Counted from the first letter of the stretch, positions 55,980 through 64,000 are shown. The stretch is DNA of 64,000 nt from Paraburkholderia sprentiae WSM5005 (GCF_001865575.2 NZ_CP017562.2:620001-684000); one strand, 5' to 3'. Numbers and translations: made by a program. The notes: generated from the letters alone by a model not told the origin.

Positions 55980-56759
55980 ATGACTTATGCCGAAGCGGAC
56001 ACAGAGTTCTTTGCGTTGATCGAAAAACACGTGCCGCGACTGATCGGGACGTTGGGGAAAACGAAGTTCCCTCACACGTACCGCGCGATGTTAACGTTTG
56101 CCATCAAGATAAATAGCCTTAAGACGGCGATGTTCGACATGGTAGATTCGAACAACCCGTATGCTTTCAAATTGCTATTCCGATGTTTCAGTGAGCATTA
56201 CCTGCGCTTCACATACGTGTTCGTCCGATTCTTGAGCGAGAAGACAGATGCGGCAGGCGATGACTACTACTCCTTTTGCGGAGCTGCTGAGGCGATGGAC
56301 TACGCGTCTGCTGTCAAGGCTGCAGAGGCGTTGCTTGGGAACACCTTGGTTGGAGACGTGCGGAACGCGCTCACCCAGCTATACCCACGTACTGAGGGAA
56401 TGAGCGCGCGCCAGATCGAAGCCGAATCCGGCAAATTCAAGTATCGCGCAATACTTCGATTCCTAGCTGAAACCGCGCCCGGCATGATTGCAAAAGAGCA
56501 GCCGTTCCTCGCCCAAATCGTTCCGGCCTACGCGCTTCTGTCGTCGTTCGTACATGGCGGTCCATACGCTGAGATTGAAATGTCCGAGTTCGCCCAGGCC
56601 GAAGCCCTAGAAGGCTGTGTGCAGGACGCCAATCTCATTTGCTTAATGGCAGCATCCGTCTTCGGCTTCACAGCGCTCGCTATCTCGCGAGAAGTTCACG
56701 ACTGCCGCCTCGTTGCTTCCGAGATGCTCGCCTGTATTAAGCGACATTCCGATAGTTGA
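55980..56759 (+). CDS. Hypothetical helical protein (DUF5677/HEPN-like)
   Basis: A 259-residue all-helical protein, AT-richer than the host average. The pattern of His/Arg in long helices (LLFRCFSEHYLRFTYVF) and the C-terminal SSFVHGGPYAE resemble the DUF5677-type proteins seen in phage-defence and accessory islands. The match is weak and no RxxxxH motif of HEPN ribonucleases is certain. It lies between the repeat island and the DUF4148 gene, without partners. Confidence 0.62.
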   Translation: MTYAEADTEFFALIEKHVPRLIGTLGKTKFPHTYRAMLTFAIKINSLKTAMFDMVDSNNPYAFKLLFRCFSEHYLRFTYVFVRFLSEKTDAAGDDYYSFCGAAEAMDYASAVKAAEALLGNTLVGDVRNALTQLYPRTEGMSARQIEAESGKFKYRAILRFLAETAPGMIAKEQPFLAQIVPAYALLSSFVHGGPYAEIEMSEFAQAEALEGCVQDANLICLMAASVFGFTALAISREVHDCRLVASEMLACIKRHSDS

Positions 56760-57156
56760 AAAGACAGGCGATGCTCTGATGACACTTGTCGCATGACGCT
56801 GGCATCGCCGTCCTTTGTCAGTCCGGGGCCGGTCCGTGGGGGGTATCTCCAAAGTTTCTCCGGTCTGGTCGGAAACCCCCGAAAAAGTTTTTCTCTCATG
56901 TGCGCACTTCGACAACCGGGGGGCGAACCGCCCGCCACCCGCGGCGCACGCCACCGGCATGCCAACCGCAACCGATGCTGATCGGGCAGTAATCGGCCAG
57001 GTTCGGTCATTCGGCCACGTCGCCTGGATCGTCGACATTGGAAGTACCCCCAGTGTCACGATCCAGTTAGAAAAATGTTCATCAGTTTCATTGCAGTTCG
57101 ATACGTCGCGCAGCGCAACATCGCACCATCACAACAGCGCGCAAGGAACCGACGAC
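56760..57156. other. Intergenic region
   Basis: 397 bp with no supported gene. A ribosome-binding site (aaggaacc) precedes the DUF4148 gene at its right end. The GC-rich middle shows only frames without start signals. Confidence 0.45.
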
Positions 57157-57495
57157 ATGAAACCCTTCTGGAGAAAATCCGCAGTAGCGCTTTGCATTCT
57201 GCTGGCAAGCGGCGTGGCGTCGGCAGCCGGCAAGCTGACGCCGGCCGAATGCACTGACTATCCTTTCCAACCGTTGAGCAAACCGGTCACGCATGCTCAA
57301 CTGATGCAAGAACTCAGCGAACTGGAATCGGTCGGCTACGAGCCGTCGGCTCGCGACGAAAACAACTATCCATCGGACATCCAGTTGGCGCAGGCGCGCC
57401 TCAGGTTGAAATACCGTGCCGATTGTCTCGGACAGAACGTGAAGGTGCCCACGACACGGATTGACTCGGGCAGTAACCTGTTCGCGCCGATGTAA
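57157..57495 (+). CDS. DUF4148 family exported protein
   Basis: A 112-residue protein with a signal peptide ending ASAAG (about residue 24). It carries the DUF4148 core THAQLMQELSELESVGYEPS followed by NYPSDIQLAQARL. This family is small, exported and common in Burkholderia-type bacteria. Function is unknown. ATG 57157 has aaggaacc upstream. Confidence 0.8.
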   Translation: MKPFWRKSAVALCILLASGVASAAGKLTPAECTDYPFQPLSKPVTHAQLMQELSELESVGYEPSARDENNYPSDIQLAQARLRLKYRADCLGQNVKVPTTRIDSGSNLFAPM

Positions 57496-57507
57496 GCCTG
57501 GTATTCA

Positions 57508-57741
57508 TTGAAAGGCCTATCGGCAACAGGAAAGGGGGGCGGCCAAGGTGTGGGCAAACGTCTCATGCAATTGGCCGAGGAGGAGGCGCTGGCACGTGGA
57601 TGTCATGACGTATCGCTCGACACGGATGATTTTCAGGCAAGGTCCTTTTACGAACGGCCTGGCTATGTCCAATCGGCGAATTCCCTGGTTTTCCGGTGGG
57701 CCACTCTAAAACCCTTTTTGAAAAAAGCGCTCGGTACTTGA
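57508..57741 (+). pseudogene. GNAT acetyltransferase fragment
   Basis: About 78 codons of a GNAT C-terminal half: the acetyl-CoA motif GGQGVGKRLMQLAEEEALARG followed by VSLDTDDFQARSFYERPGYV. The N-terminal half of the domain is missing; only a TTG could start it. It ends just before the prophage/satellite module, so it may have been cut by the insertion. Confidence 0.65.
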
Positions 57742-57834
57742 GGCGCTATGTAAGCAGTTGCATTTGGCTGCATCGATTGTCCGTTATCGAGCGACATGAT
57801 TGTCCCTTGTGGGTCGGTTCACGCCGGTCGGCGC

Positions 57835-58023
57835 TCATGACGGCCGCCCGCTGCGGCGACTGCGCTGCCCGCGTTTGCGCAGCCTGTCGCGTTCGCGACG
57901 CGTCAGACCCGGGGCAGCAACCGCGGTTTCATACCGCTCACGTGGCAGCGGCACCCAGCGCATGCGACCCGCTACGATAGCCTCGACAACCTGCCGTATC
58001 ACCTGCTCGCCGATATCCGCCAT
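57835..58023 (-). CDS. Small hypothetical protein at the left end of the phage module
   Basis: A 62-residue basic protein with a helical N-terminus (IGEQVIRQVVEAIV) and an Arg-rich tail. ATG 58023 follows ggaggcgatc. It is the last gene of the leftward capsid operon. The function is unknown. Confidence 0.5.
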   Translation of the reverse strand: MADIGEQVIRQVVEAIVAGRMRWVPLPRERYETAVAAPGLTRRERDRLRKRGQRSRRSGRPS

Positions 58024-58175
58024 GATCGCCTCCGACAGGTTGCACCTGCAACGGATTCTGGACCCGGACTCACGGCAGGCGCAACAAAAAGCCGTGCGAC
58101 TCAGGAGACGCCGCACGGCCAGAGCCGACTACTCGCGGATGCGCGGATATTAGCCACCGCCGCGCCGGTGGTGTT

Positions 58176-58814
58176 CTAGTCGTCGCGCACGCGCACTCCG
58201 CGCGGATAGCGCCTGCGATATTCGGCCAGCCGCGCCTCGAACACGGTATCGACCGATGACGCCGTGGTCCCGGTGAGTCCGGCCTGCCGGCGTTGCGCGC
58301 GATCTTCGGCCAGCTGACGTTCGACCAGCGCTTCGGCGGGCGTGAGGCTGCGCATGTCGGTGATCGTGGCTTCGGGCTGCGCCGGCACCGCACATAGCGA
58401 CAGTTCCAGCCACTCCCATTTCGTGAACCGCACGCCGCCGCCCTGCATCGACTCCGATTCGAGCGGCCGGAAGCCGATCGAGACCGAGCGCAACAGACCG
58501 GCCTTCACGCTGGCCCATGCGTCGTCACACAGGCATTTCAGCGGCCCGTCCTGCTCGATCTTCGCAATCACGGCCTTGAAGTGAACGCCGAGTTCCGACG
58601 CCGCGCCGAGGATCACGGACCCGACGCTTTTGGTGTGATCGTGTGCGATCAACAATGGCAGCGGCGTCGAGAACTTCACGCCACTCGATACGATCACGTC
58701 GCCATAACGGTCCGGGGTCGGCGTCGAGGCAGTCCCGCTGATCTCGCGCAGGTCCTCGTTGGCGCTGCGGATGACCAGCAGCGTGCTGGCGTGCTGGATG
58801 TCGGCCTGTCTCAT
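58176..58814 (-). CDS. HK97-type prohead protease
   Basis: A 212-residue protein of the U35/HK97 prohead-protease class. It has the AHDH stretch (catalytic His) and the late RSVSIGF (catalytic Ser), both in the order expected. It matures the capsid made by the next gene upstream, which it overlaps by ATGA. In most tailed phages the protease comes before the capsid gene; here the order is capsid then protease. Confidence 0.85.
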   Translation of the reverse strand: MRQADIQHASTLLVIRSANEDLREISGTASTPTPDRYGDVIVSSGVKFSTPLPLLIAHDHTKSVGSVILGAASELGVHFKAVIAKIEQDGPLKCLCDDAWASVKAGLLRSVSIGFRPLESESMQGGGVRFTKWEWLELSLCAVPAQPEATITDMRSLTPAEALVERQLAEDRAQRRQAGLTGTTASSVDTVFEARLAEYRRRYPRGVRVRDD

Positions 58815-59821
58815 GATGTGTGCCCCTTGCGTTTCGTTGCGGCAGCGGTCGTCGCCCATGCCGCATCCGACAGATAGGCAATCGAGCCGGGTGCGGCCTG
58901 CCACGCCACGAAACGGCGCGCCAGATAGCCGACCAGATTCTCGGCCCACAACGAGTGCATGACACCATCGATGGTGACATCCGCCTGCGTGGCCACGTCG
59001 AGTTCCACGCCGTCATCGCCATAGGTCACGCCACCAGCATCGACCAGCGCCACGACATCGTCAGCGACCGCCGACGATGCGACGACCGGCAGACCGCAGA
59101 ACACGCCACCCTTCACGCCGAGCCCGCCCGCGCTGCCCACCAGCGACGGCTGCAGGCACAACGACAGCGCGGTGTTCGAAGACATGACCAGCACCGCGCG
59201 CTCGATGTCACCTTTGAACGCTGCGGTCAGCGCGGCCATGTCAGCCTTCACGTCGCCGGTCGACGGCACTTCGGTTGCGTCCACAAGGAGGCTGGCAGGC
59301 GCGCCAGCGACCGGCGCCGCGGCGAACGCGGCCGCTGACGTGATCCGTGCAACCGCGCGTTGCAGCGAGCGGGTCAGTGCTGTCTCGGCAGCGTCGCTGG
59401 CGAGCGCAACGACTTCCTTCGTCACGACGATCAGGCCTGCAGCCTTCTGCGGCTCGACCTTCGTTTCCGTGAACGACGCGCCGCTCACCACGACCGGCTC
59501 GCCTTCACCCGTCCAGATCGCGACCGGGTCCTCGTCCTGAACGAGCACGCGCGTGCGCAGCGGGATGATGTGTAGCGGACTGACTGCGCCGACGCGCGGC
59601 AGCAGATCGTAGGTGGCCACGCCGGCCATGAATTCCGCCATCGACGCGCGCCACGCGGCATCGCCGCCGAGGTCACCGGTGCTGATGATCGCCTTCTGGC
59701 ATAACGACAGCGCTGCACCGTCGCTGTAATCCTTGCGGCAGAGTTCGGCGGCCTGCAACGGATCGCCGTTCGCCTTTGCCATGCAGCGAATGAATTTGAC
59801 AAAGCTGTTTCCAGCGATCAT
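58811..59821 (-). CDS. Major capsid protein, HK97-like
   Basis: A 336-residue protein beginning MIAGNSFVKFIRCM, with start 59821 set by gggagcg. It has the capsid features expected of an HK97 fold: an N-terminal helical arm, an E-loop-like part (about 90-140) and the P-domain (EVVALASDAAETALTRSLQRAV). The next gene is the prohead protease. No portal or terminase gene is seen on either side in the window. Confidence 0.78.
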   Translation of the reverse strand: MIAGNSFVKFIRCMAKANGDPLQAAELCRKDYSDGAALSLCQKAIISTGDLGGDAAWRASMAEFMAGVATYDLLPRVGAVSPLHIIPLRTRVLVQDEDPVAIWTGEGEPVVVSGASFTETKVEPQKAAGLIVVTKEVVALASDAAETALTRSLQRAVARITSAAAFAAAPVAGAPASLLVDATEVPSTGDVKADMAALTAAFKGDIERAVLVMSSNTALSLCLQPSLVGSAGGLGVKGGVFCGLPVVASSAVADDVVALVDAGGVTYGDDGVELDVATQADVTIDGVMHSLWAENLVGYLARRFVAWQAAPGSIAYLSDAAWATTAAATKRKGHTS

Positions 59822-59907
59822 GACGCGCTCCCGGTACGCTCGGAATGCTTCAGATGATCGTCGTGGGCAGGCCGGAAGTCGATGCCGACATTTCCGCGCT
59901 ATCCGCA

Positions 59908-60186
59908 CTATTTGCCGTTGCGGTTCCAGCCTGCCTCGATGATGCGAGCCACGTCGAGCACCGGGTAGTGGCGCACGTTGCCGCGCAGGCGGTAGTTCAT
60001 CAGGTTGCGGCCGTCGCTGACCTGCTTTCTCAACGCATCGGGCGAGCGATAGCCGAGTACCCTCGCTGCTGCGCGCTCGGGGATGCAGTCATCGATCGTG
60101 ATGGCGTAGTCGTTGCGCTGACACCATTCGCGTATCTGGCACGCCGTTTGAGCGATGCGCGCGGCGAGTTCGGCTTCACCGGTCAC
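59908..60186 (-). CDS. Small protein, possible DNA-binding factor
   Basis: A 92-residue protein, GTG start at 60186, with a helix-turn-helix-like stretch (ERAAARVLGYRSPDALRKQVSDG) recalling small excisionase-type proteins. It lies between the capsid and Rha genes in the same transcript. No closer family recognised. Confidence 0.6.
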   Translation of the reverse strand: MTGEAELAARIAQTACQIREWCQRNDYAITIDDCIPERAAARVLGYRSPDALRKQVSDGRNLMNYRLRGNVRHYPVLDVARIIEAGWNRNGK

Positions 60187-60198
60187 GGTTGGCGCTGC

Positions 60199-60957
60199 TC
60201 ACTCGGTGTCGACGTCTGATGCGATGGCGATATCTGCCCTGATGGCCGTGGCGAGACGCGTGAGGCCGAGCGGCGTGACGCAGACCCGTGTCGCGTAATG
60301 GAGTTCGCCATCGGTGCCGGTGTACTCGTGAACCTTGTGGACCAGCAACCCGGCCTGCAGCTTCGTCTGGTACGCGAGGTAGTCGCGGTTGCCGACGCGT
60401 TTGTAAATCCATTCGTGCAGGAAAAGCCACTCGAACAGCTGCTTCGGCTTCATGGCGAGATTCTTCGCCGCGTCGGTGATGCACATCGAGCCTTCGAGAC
60501 TGGCGATGTGATCGAGCGCGTCGGCCTTCGGCTGCAAGTCGTCGACCTGGTGTTCCAGCGCGGAGACATCGCGTTCCGCCGCGACGCGCTGACGATACTG
60601 TTGCGCCCACGCTTCCGCCGATGCAGCCGGATCGGTGAAGTCGGGGAGCGCCGGATGCGTTGCCGTCTGTGCTTCGAGTTGCTGCCACCGATCCACCAGC
60701 GCGGCGGTGAACTCGGGCGAGAGTTGCGCCACGACGATGATGCTGTCGCGCTTGCCGCGCTCGCCTTCGAACACGTACTGCGTGAGCGGCTTCGTCGCCG
60801 TGGAGATTTCCTCAATTTGAGGGAATGTGATGGTACCGCGCTCGGCCATCGTTTCGATCAGGCGCTTCACGTTGTCGTGGCGCTTGCCGGTCAGCTCCGC
60901 GATCTCGCGGCTGCTCATCGTCGGTTGTGCCGTACTGCCGGTCATCAGGTCGTTCAT
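60199..60957 (-). CDS. Phage Rha family regulatory protein with KilAC-type C-terminus
   Basis: A 252-residue protein. The N-terminal pRha domain reads MSSREIAELTGKRHDNVKRL and YVFEGERGKRDSIIVVAQLS. A coiled-coil stretch (about 110-145) follows. The C-terminal KilAC/ANT-like region has CITDAAKNLAMKPKQLFEWL and HEWIYKRVGNRDYLAYQ. Such proteins are antirepressors that change the lysis-lysogeny state of phages and satellites. The start has aaggaggg upstream. It overlaps the 3' end of the replication gene by 146 nt. Confidence 0.86.
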   Translation of the reverse strand: MNDLMTGSTAQPTMSSREIAELTGKRHDNVKRLIETMAERGTITFPQIEEISTATKPLTQYVFEGERGKRDSIIVVAQLSPEFTAALVDRWQQLEAQTATHPALPDFTDPAASAEAWAQQYRQRVAAERDVSALEHQVDDLQPKADALDHIASLEGSMCITDAAKNLAMKPKQLFEWLFLHEWIYKRVGNRDYLAYQTKLQAGLLVHKVHEYTGTDGELHYATRVCVTPLGLTRLATAIRADIAIASDVDTE

Positions 60958-62233
60958 GGCTTCCCTCCCTTGGGTTAGTGCCGCGTGTCGTTACCCGGCA
61001 TGCAGGTGCCCGCCGCGCGGGCGGGCCGGTCAAAAAATCCTTGCCGTCATCGCGAGCCCGGACCCGTGCATCGAGCGCGGCTCTCGCGGTCTTCCACTGA
61101 GGCGTCTTGCTGTTGATCTTTTTCGCCGCTTCGCGGCACGCGGCCTCGAACGTGACCTCGTCCACGTTGTCGTTCGAGACACACCAGCAAAGCCACTCGG
61201 CCATATGCACCCGTGACGATCCGGCATTGCGCGAGGGCTTGTCGAGGTAGCGTGCGAAGATCGCTTCGAGTTGCTGCGCCGTCTGTCTGGTTTCCTCGTC
61301 GTACCGGCAGCTGTGGTCGATGACCGACTCGCGCGTCCCGAGCAGGATGTCGAGCGCATTGCGCACCGCTGTCAGCCTCGGCTTGCGACCGTCGCTGCAC
61401 TGGCGTTGCGCCGTGCTGATCGCCTCGTGCAGGTCATCCACACGCGCGCCGCGCCTGGCGAAGTGCATGAACGCGTCCTCGACCGCGTCGTGATCCTTCG
61501 CTTCGCAGTACGTGTCGAACTGGTCGATCATCGCCTGCGCGAGTGCGGCGATGCCGTCCGCCTTGTCCGCTTCGTGTTCGTGCCCGGCGGGTGGCGAGTG
61601 AGAGGTCGAGCTTTGCGAAGCAAAGCCGACAGCCCGCCCGGCGACTGAGGGCCTCTCTGTTTTTCCCTGCGTTTCACACTGCGTGTTAACCTCAAAACCC
61701 TTTGTACAGTCTCGCTGAACACTTCGACCCGAAAAGTTGAACACTTCGGTGCCTGAAGTTGAACACTTCGGACCCATCAGGTTGAATACTTCGGTGCCCG
61801 AAGTTGAACACTTCGGCGCGTCGAAGTATTCAACCTCGCTGAACACTTCGGCTTGCTCGAAGTGTTCAATCTCGCTGAACACTTCCGGCTCGGCCGGGTT
61901 CATCAGCCGGAACTGTTCGAGCGTCACGCTATCGGGATAGAGTTCGACCGAGCGTTCATAGTCGAGGCGATAACGCTTCGTGCCGCCGCGCCCTTTGCGG
62001 TCGATGAACACGATCAGTTCGCGGTCGCGGAATTCGTTGATCTGGTTCTGGACCGAGGTGTGATTGCTACCGATGCGCCACGCGAGCCAGCGCACGCCAG
62101 CATGGAACACGCGGTCCCCATCGATGATCTCGCAGAGAATCTCGAACAGGGCGCGGCGCACCGGACCGCGCAGTGGATGTTCCCGTGCCCACTTGCGCGC
62201 CTTCGCGCGTTCGCTGAATTCGCGGCCGCTCAT
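60812..62233 (-). CDS. Putative replication initiator with internal iterons
   Basis: A 473-residue protein. The N-terminus (about 1-100) is a winged-helix-type DNA-binding domain (REHPLRGPVRRALFEILCEIID, GSNHTSVQNQINEFRDREL). Residues about 116-172 are a low-complexity linker encoded by the iterons. The rest (about 225-420) is helical with a Cys/Trp-rich core. The last 48 codons overlap the Rha gene. Replication initiation at the iterons is inferred from the lambda O precedent. Confidence 0.75.
   Translation of the reverse strand: MSGREFSERAKARKWAREHPLRGPVRRALFEILCEIIDGDRVFHAGVRWLAWRIGSNHTSVQNQINEFRDRELIVFIDRKGRGGTKRYRLDYERSVELYPDSVTLEQFRLMNPAEPEVFSEIEHFEQAEVFSEVEYFDAPKCSTSGTEVFNLMGPKCSTSGTEVFNFSGRSVQRDCTKGFEVNTQCETQGKTERPSVAGRAVGFASQSSTSHSPPAGHEHEADKADGIAALAQAMIDQFDTYCEAKDHDAVEDAFMHFARRGARVDDLHEAISTAQRQCSDGRKPRLTAVRNALDILLGTRESVIDHSCRYDEETRQTAQQLEAIFARYLDKPSRNAGSSRVHMAEWLCWCVSNDNVDEVTFEAACREAAKKINSKTPQWKTARAALDARVRARDDGKDFLTGPPARRAPACRVTTRGTNPREGSHERPDDRQYGTTDDEQPRDRGADRQAPRQREAPDRNDGRARYHHIPSN
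61716..61886. repeat. Iteron array inside the replication gene, candidate origin
   Basis: Nine copies of tgaacacttcg (7 direct, 2 inverted, at most one mismatch) start at 61716, 61738, 61760, 61783, 61805, 61822 (inverted), 61840, 61858 (inverted) and 61876. The first five are 22-23 bp apart, about two helical turns; the last four are 18 bp apart. The periodicity and the position inside an initiator gene point to an origin. Confidence 0.85.
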
Positions 62234-62985
62234 GACGGGCCTCCGTCGCGATAACGGTTATCAGTGTCGACCAAAGTGGACATTCCGGCGACGTTGCTAA
62301 CGGCTATCCGTGTCCGGAATTCCGCTGGTCCGCTATCGGCTATCCGCACCAACAATTGGCGCTCTCTTGATGCGCTAACGGTTATCCGGGGAAACTTTAT
62401 TTTCCGGTTTGCATTCGGCCAGTCGCTGCGCCACTCGCTCATGCCGTAGCGGTCGATTGCGTCAGGACGCCGCCATGTCGGGATGCGGTCGAGCCATTCG
62501 ATGGCGTGCGCCGGCAGCGACAGCGCGAGCAGATCGCGCACCCTGTCCAGACTGCGGCGCTCGCCGGGTCGAACGCAGAACACGTCGAGCGCGATGTCGA
62601 GGCCGGCAGGCGCGAACTCGCAGGCAGCGCCCACGTCGATACCGGCACCGGTGAGCAGGTAGAAGCCTTCGAGTGGAACCGTCAGCAGCCCTCGCTGAAC
62701 AAGGCGCTTGAGCGCGCGCAGCGTTGACGCCTTCGCGGACAGGTAGGCGGCCGAATGGTAGAACGCCCCGCGCCGCATGAACGGGTCGGGCGCGATGCCG
62801 TGGACGGCCCATATCGCGAGCGGCGCGCAGACATCGCAGCCGCGCGGCCACGTAAGATACGGCTTGCCTTCGAACGAGTACCACTCGCCCATCTGTACGC
62901 GCAGCGAGCCGGTCTGCGTCGCGCGATTGACGGCGCAGGCAAGGCCGAGGATGGCCCGCTGTTCGGGTGAGAGTCCGCGTCCCAT
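62230..62985 (-). CDS. Replication-region protein of unknown family
   Basis: A 251-residue protein with a winged-helix-like segment near the N-terminal half (KASTLRALKRLVQRGLLTV) and a Trp-rich start (YLTWPRGCDVCAPLAIWAV). It overlaps the replication gene by 4 nt, so they are coupled. The second iteron family lies in its last 40 codons. It may help initiation or regulate copy number. Confidence 0.7.
   Translation of the reverse strand: MGRGLSPEQRAILGLACAVNRATQTGSLRVQMGEWYSFEGKPYLTWPRGCDVCAPLAIWAVHGIAPDPFMRRGAFYHSAAYLSAKASTLRALKRLVQRGLLTVPLEGFYLLTGAGIDVGAACEFAPAGLDIALDVFCVRPGERRSLDRVRDLLALSLPAHAIEWLDRIPTWRRPDAIDRYGMSEWRSDWPNANRKIKFPRITVSASRERQLLVRIADSGPAEFRTRIAVSNVAGMSTLVDTDNRYRDGGPS
62250..62388. 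repeat. Second iteron family
   Basis: Four related copies of taacggytatccg: gataacggttatc (62250-62262), taacggctatccg (62298-62310), ctatcggctatccg (62332-62345), and ctaacggttatccg (62375-62388). The first is a near-palindrome. They sit between the starts of the two replication-region genes and could be operator or origin sites. Confidence 0.65.
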
Positions 62986-62997
62986 GGCAGCCCCCGC

Positions 62998-63255
62998 TCA
63001 GGCCGGTTCTTCTTCGGTCGTGGGCTTCGCTTCGGCGGCGCGCACCGTGTGCCGCTCCAGCCACTCGCGCACGGCTTGCGGCGTGATGATGATAACGTGA
63101 CGTCCGACGCGCACCTCGTCAGGGCCGAGACCAAGCCGGCGGTTGTTGAAATAGCTGGTTCTCGACTGACGCATCAGCTCGCAGAACTCACGGATGGTGA
63201 GATTGCGCGTCAGTTCGGTGATTTCGGCGACGTTGAGATTGCGCTCCTGTTCCAT
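62998..63255 (-). CDS. AlpA-type excisionase/regulator
   Basis: An 85-residue MerR-like HTH protein (LTIREFCELMRQSRTSYFNNR, GRHVIIITPQAVREWLER) of the AlpA class. AlpA proteins drive integrase or excisionase expression and act as master activators in phage satellites. It is 13 bp upstream of the 62985 gene start, same direction. Confidence 0.82.
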   Translation of the reverse strand: MEQERNLNVAEITELTRNLTIREFCELMRQSRTSYFNNRRLGLGPDEVRVGRHVIIITPQAVREWLERHTVRAAEAKPTTEEEPA

Positions 63256-63384
63256 TCCCGATCTCCCTGATATCAGGCGGCTCCGAATGAACCGCGATCA
63301 GTGGAAATCTAGACGGGGATGAAGCGTCTGAAAACGAACACGAAGGGCCACGCAAAATCTGCGTGCCTTGAATTTTTCGTGGGG

Positions 63385-63978
63385 TTATCCCTGATGACCG
63401 CTGTAAGCGCGAGCCAGTTGCCGCATCAGTTCGACGGCCTGCCGGTTCTCGTCGTAAGCCTTTTCAACAGCACGCACACCCAGATGGAAGTGCGGGGCGA
63501 CTTCCCTGATGGCCTCCTTGCGAGGCGCTTCCTCGTGCGCTGCCGTTCTCCGTTCGATGGATTCGCAGACGGCATTGCAGATACGGATGGCCTTCTCGCG
63601 GCTGCGCCGTTGCTGCTGGCTCGGGGGTCGGGGAAGCAGGCACGGGAACGAGACCCGCCAGTTCTTCAGGTCGTCGCCGTCGCGCGGCGGTGTCATGAAG
63701 CGCTGAGCGACCTCGATGGCCGCGCGCTGCGAGAGCATCAGCGACTCGCCCGAACGGATCGCGGCCTGCGCGTCGTGGTAGAAAATCCACTCGGACAGCA
63801 CGCCGATGTCATCGTCGAGCATGTCGAGAAAGTCCGTTGCCTGCCTCGGGCTGCACGGCCATGTCCAGCAGCCGGTCGCCAGTTCGCCTTCCATCATCTG
63901 GCGGAAGTGGTCGCGCATCGCGAGCCTGTCGGCCAGTTCGGCGCTGTAGCGCTGATACGGCGAATCGTCGGCGTTCAT
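63385..63978 (-). CDS. Hypothetical phage-module protein
   Basis: A 197-residue largely helical protein (LMLSQRAAIEVAQRFMTPPRD, HFHLGVRAVEKAYDE). ATG 63978 is followed by an uninterrupted frame. It lies upstream of AlpA in the same direction. No family recognised; it may be a phage early protein. The last 22 bp of the window hold no feature. Confidence 0.6.
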   Translation of the reverse strand: MNADDSPYQRYSAELADRLAMRDHFRQMMEGELATGCWTWPCSPRQATDFLDMLDDDIGVLSEWIFYHDAQAAIRSGESLMLSQRAAIEVAQRFMTPPRDGDDLKNWRVSFPCLLPRPPSQQQRRSREKAIRICNAVCESIERRTAAHEEAPRKEAIREVAPHFHLGVRAVEKAYDENRQAVELMRQLARAYSGHQG

Positions 63979-64000
63979 CCTTGTCCCTGTTGAACCACAA

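Overview
The window is high-GC DNA from a beta-proteobacterium of the Burkholderiales, most likely Paraburkholderia or a close relative. The evidence is gene content: a DUF4148 protein, a DUF2322 protein, a PqiABC set, LigAB-type extradiol dioxygenase genes, LacI- and ROK-controlled sugar ABC operons, and a dense VgrG/PAAR type VI secretion island. No rRNA or tRNA gene was recognised. The species call is inference.

From 1 to about 42.5 kb the window reads as ordinary chromosome built of catabolic and transport modules. In order these are: a truncated DapA-family dehydratase with a divergent LysR regulator; a large bifunctional penicillin-binding protein; a ROK regulator with an Frc-like sugar ABC operon (ATPase, permease, binding protein) preceded by a palindromic operator; an MFS transporter; a LacI regulator facing an ABC transporter/GH42 beta-galactosidase operon, with a perfect 16-bp operator between them; a 730-residue secreted lipoprotein of unknown family; several small genes; a sterol-desaturase-like enzyme; a DeoR/MFS pair; a probable metal (perhaps copper) uptake set (DUF2946 protein, TonB receptor, PepSY protein); a TPR protein; a LysR protein with two DNA-binding domains plus a GntR regulator, divergent from an extradiol dioxygenase encoded as separate LigB and LigA genes; pqiABC; a Pro/Gln/Tyr-rich secreted protein; a BON protein; and ppnP.

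From about 42.55 to 55.5 kb lies a mosaic island bounded by two copies of a dispersed palindromic repeat. It carries an AAA ATPase/TOPRIM-like gene that may be an OLD-type defence gene, decayed phage genes, a candidate C4-like phage RNA, and a complete-looking T6SS effector module. That module is a VgrG whose C-terminus carries a metzincin-like HExxH zinc-protease motif, an 11-nt-overlapping exported protein that is the natural candidate for immunity, a PAAR protein, and a membrane protein. No T6SS sheath or baseplate genes are present.

From about 57.8 kb to the right edge there is a leftward-transcribed phage or phage-satellite module: an AlpA-like regulator, two replication-region proteins, a Rha/KilAC antirepressor, an HK97-like capsid and an HK97-like prohead protease. 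No tail, portal or terminase gene is visible. The putative initiator gene contains nine 11-bp iterons inside its own coding sequence, an arrangement like the lambda origin within gene O; a second iteron family overlaps the neighbouring gene. This compact capsid-plus-replication element and the VgrG-protease effector module are the two most interesting systems here.
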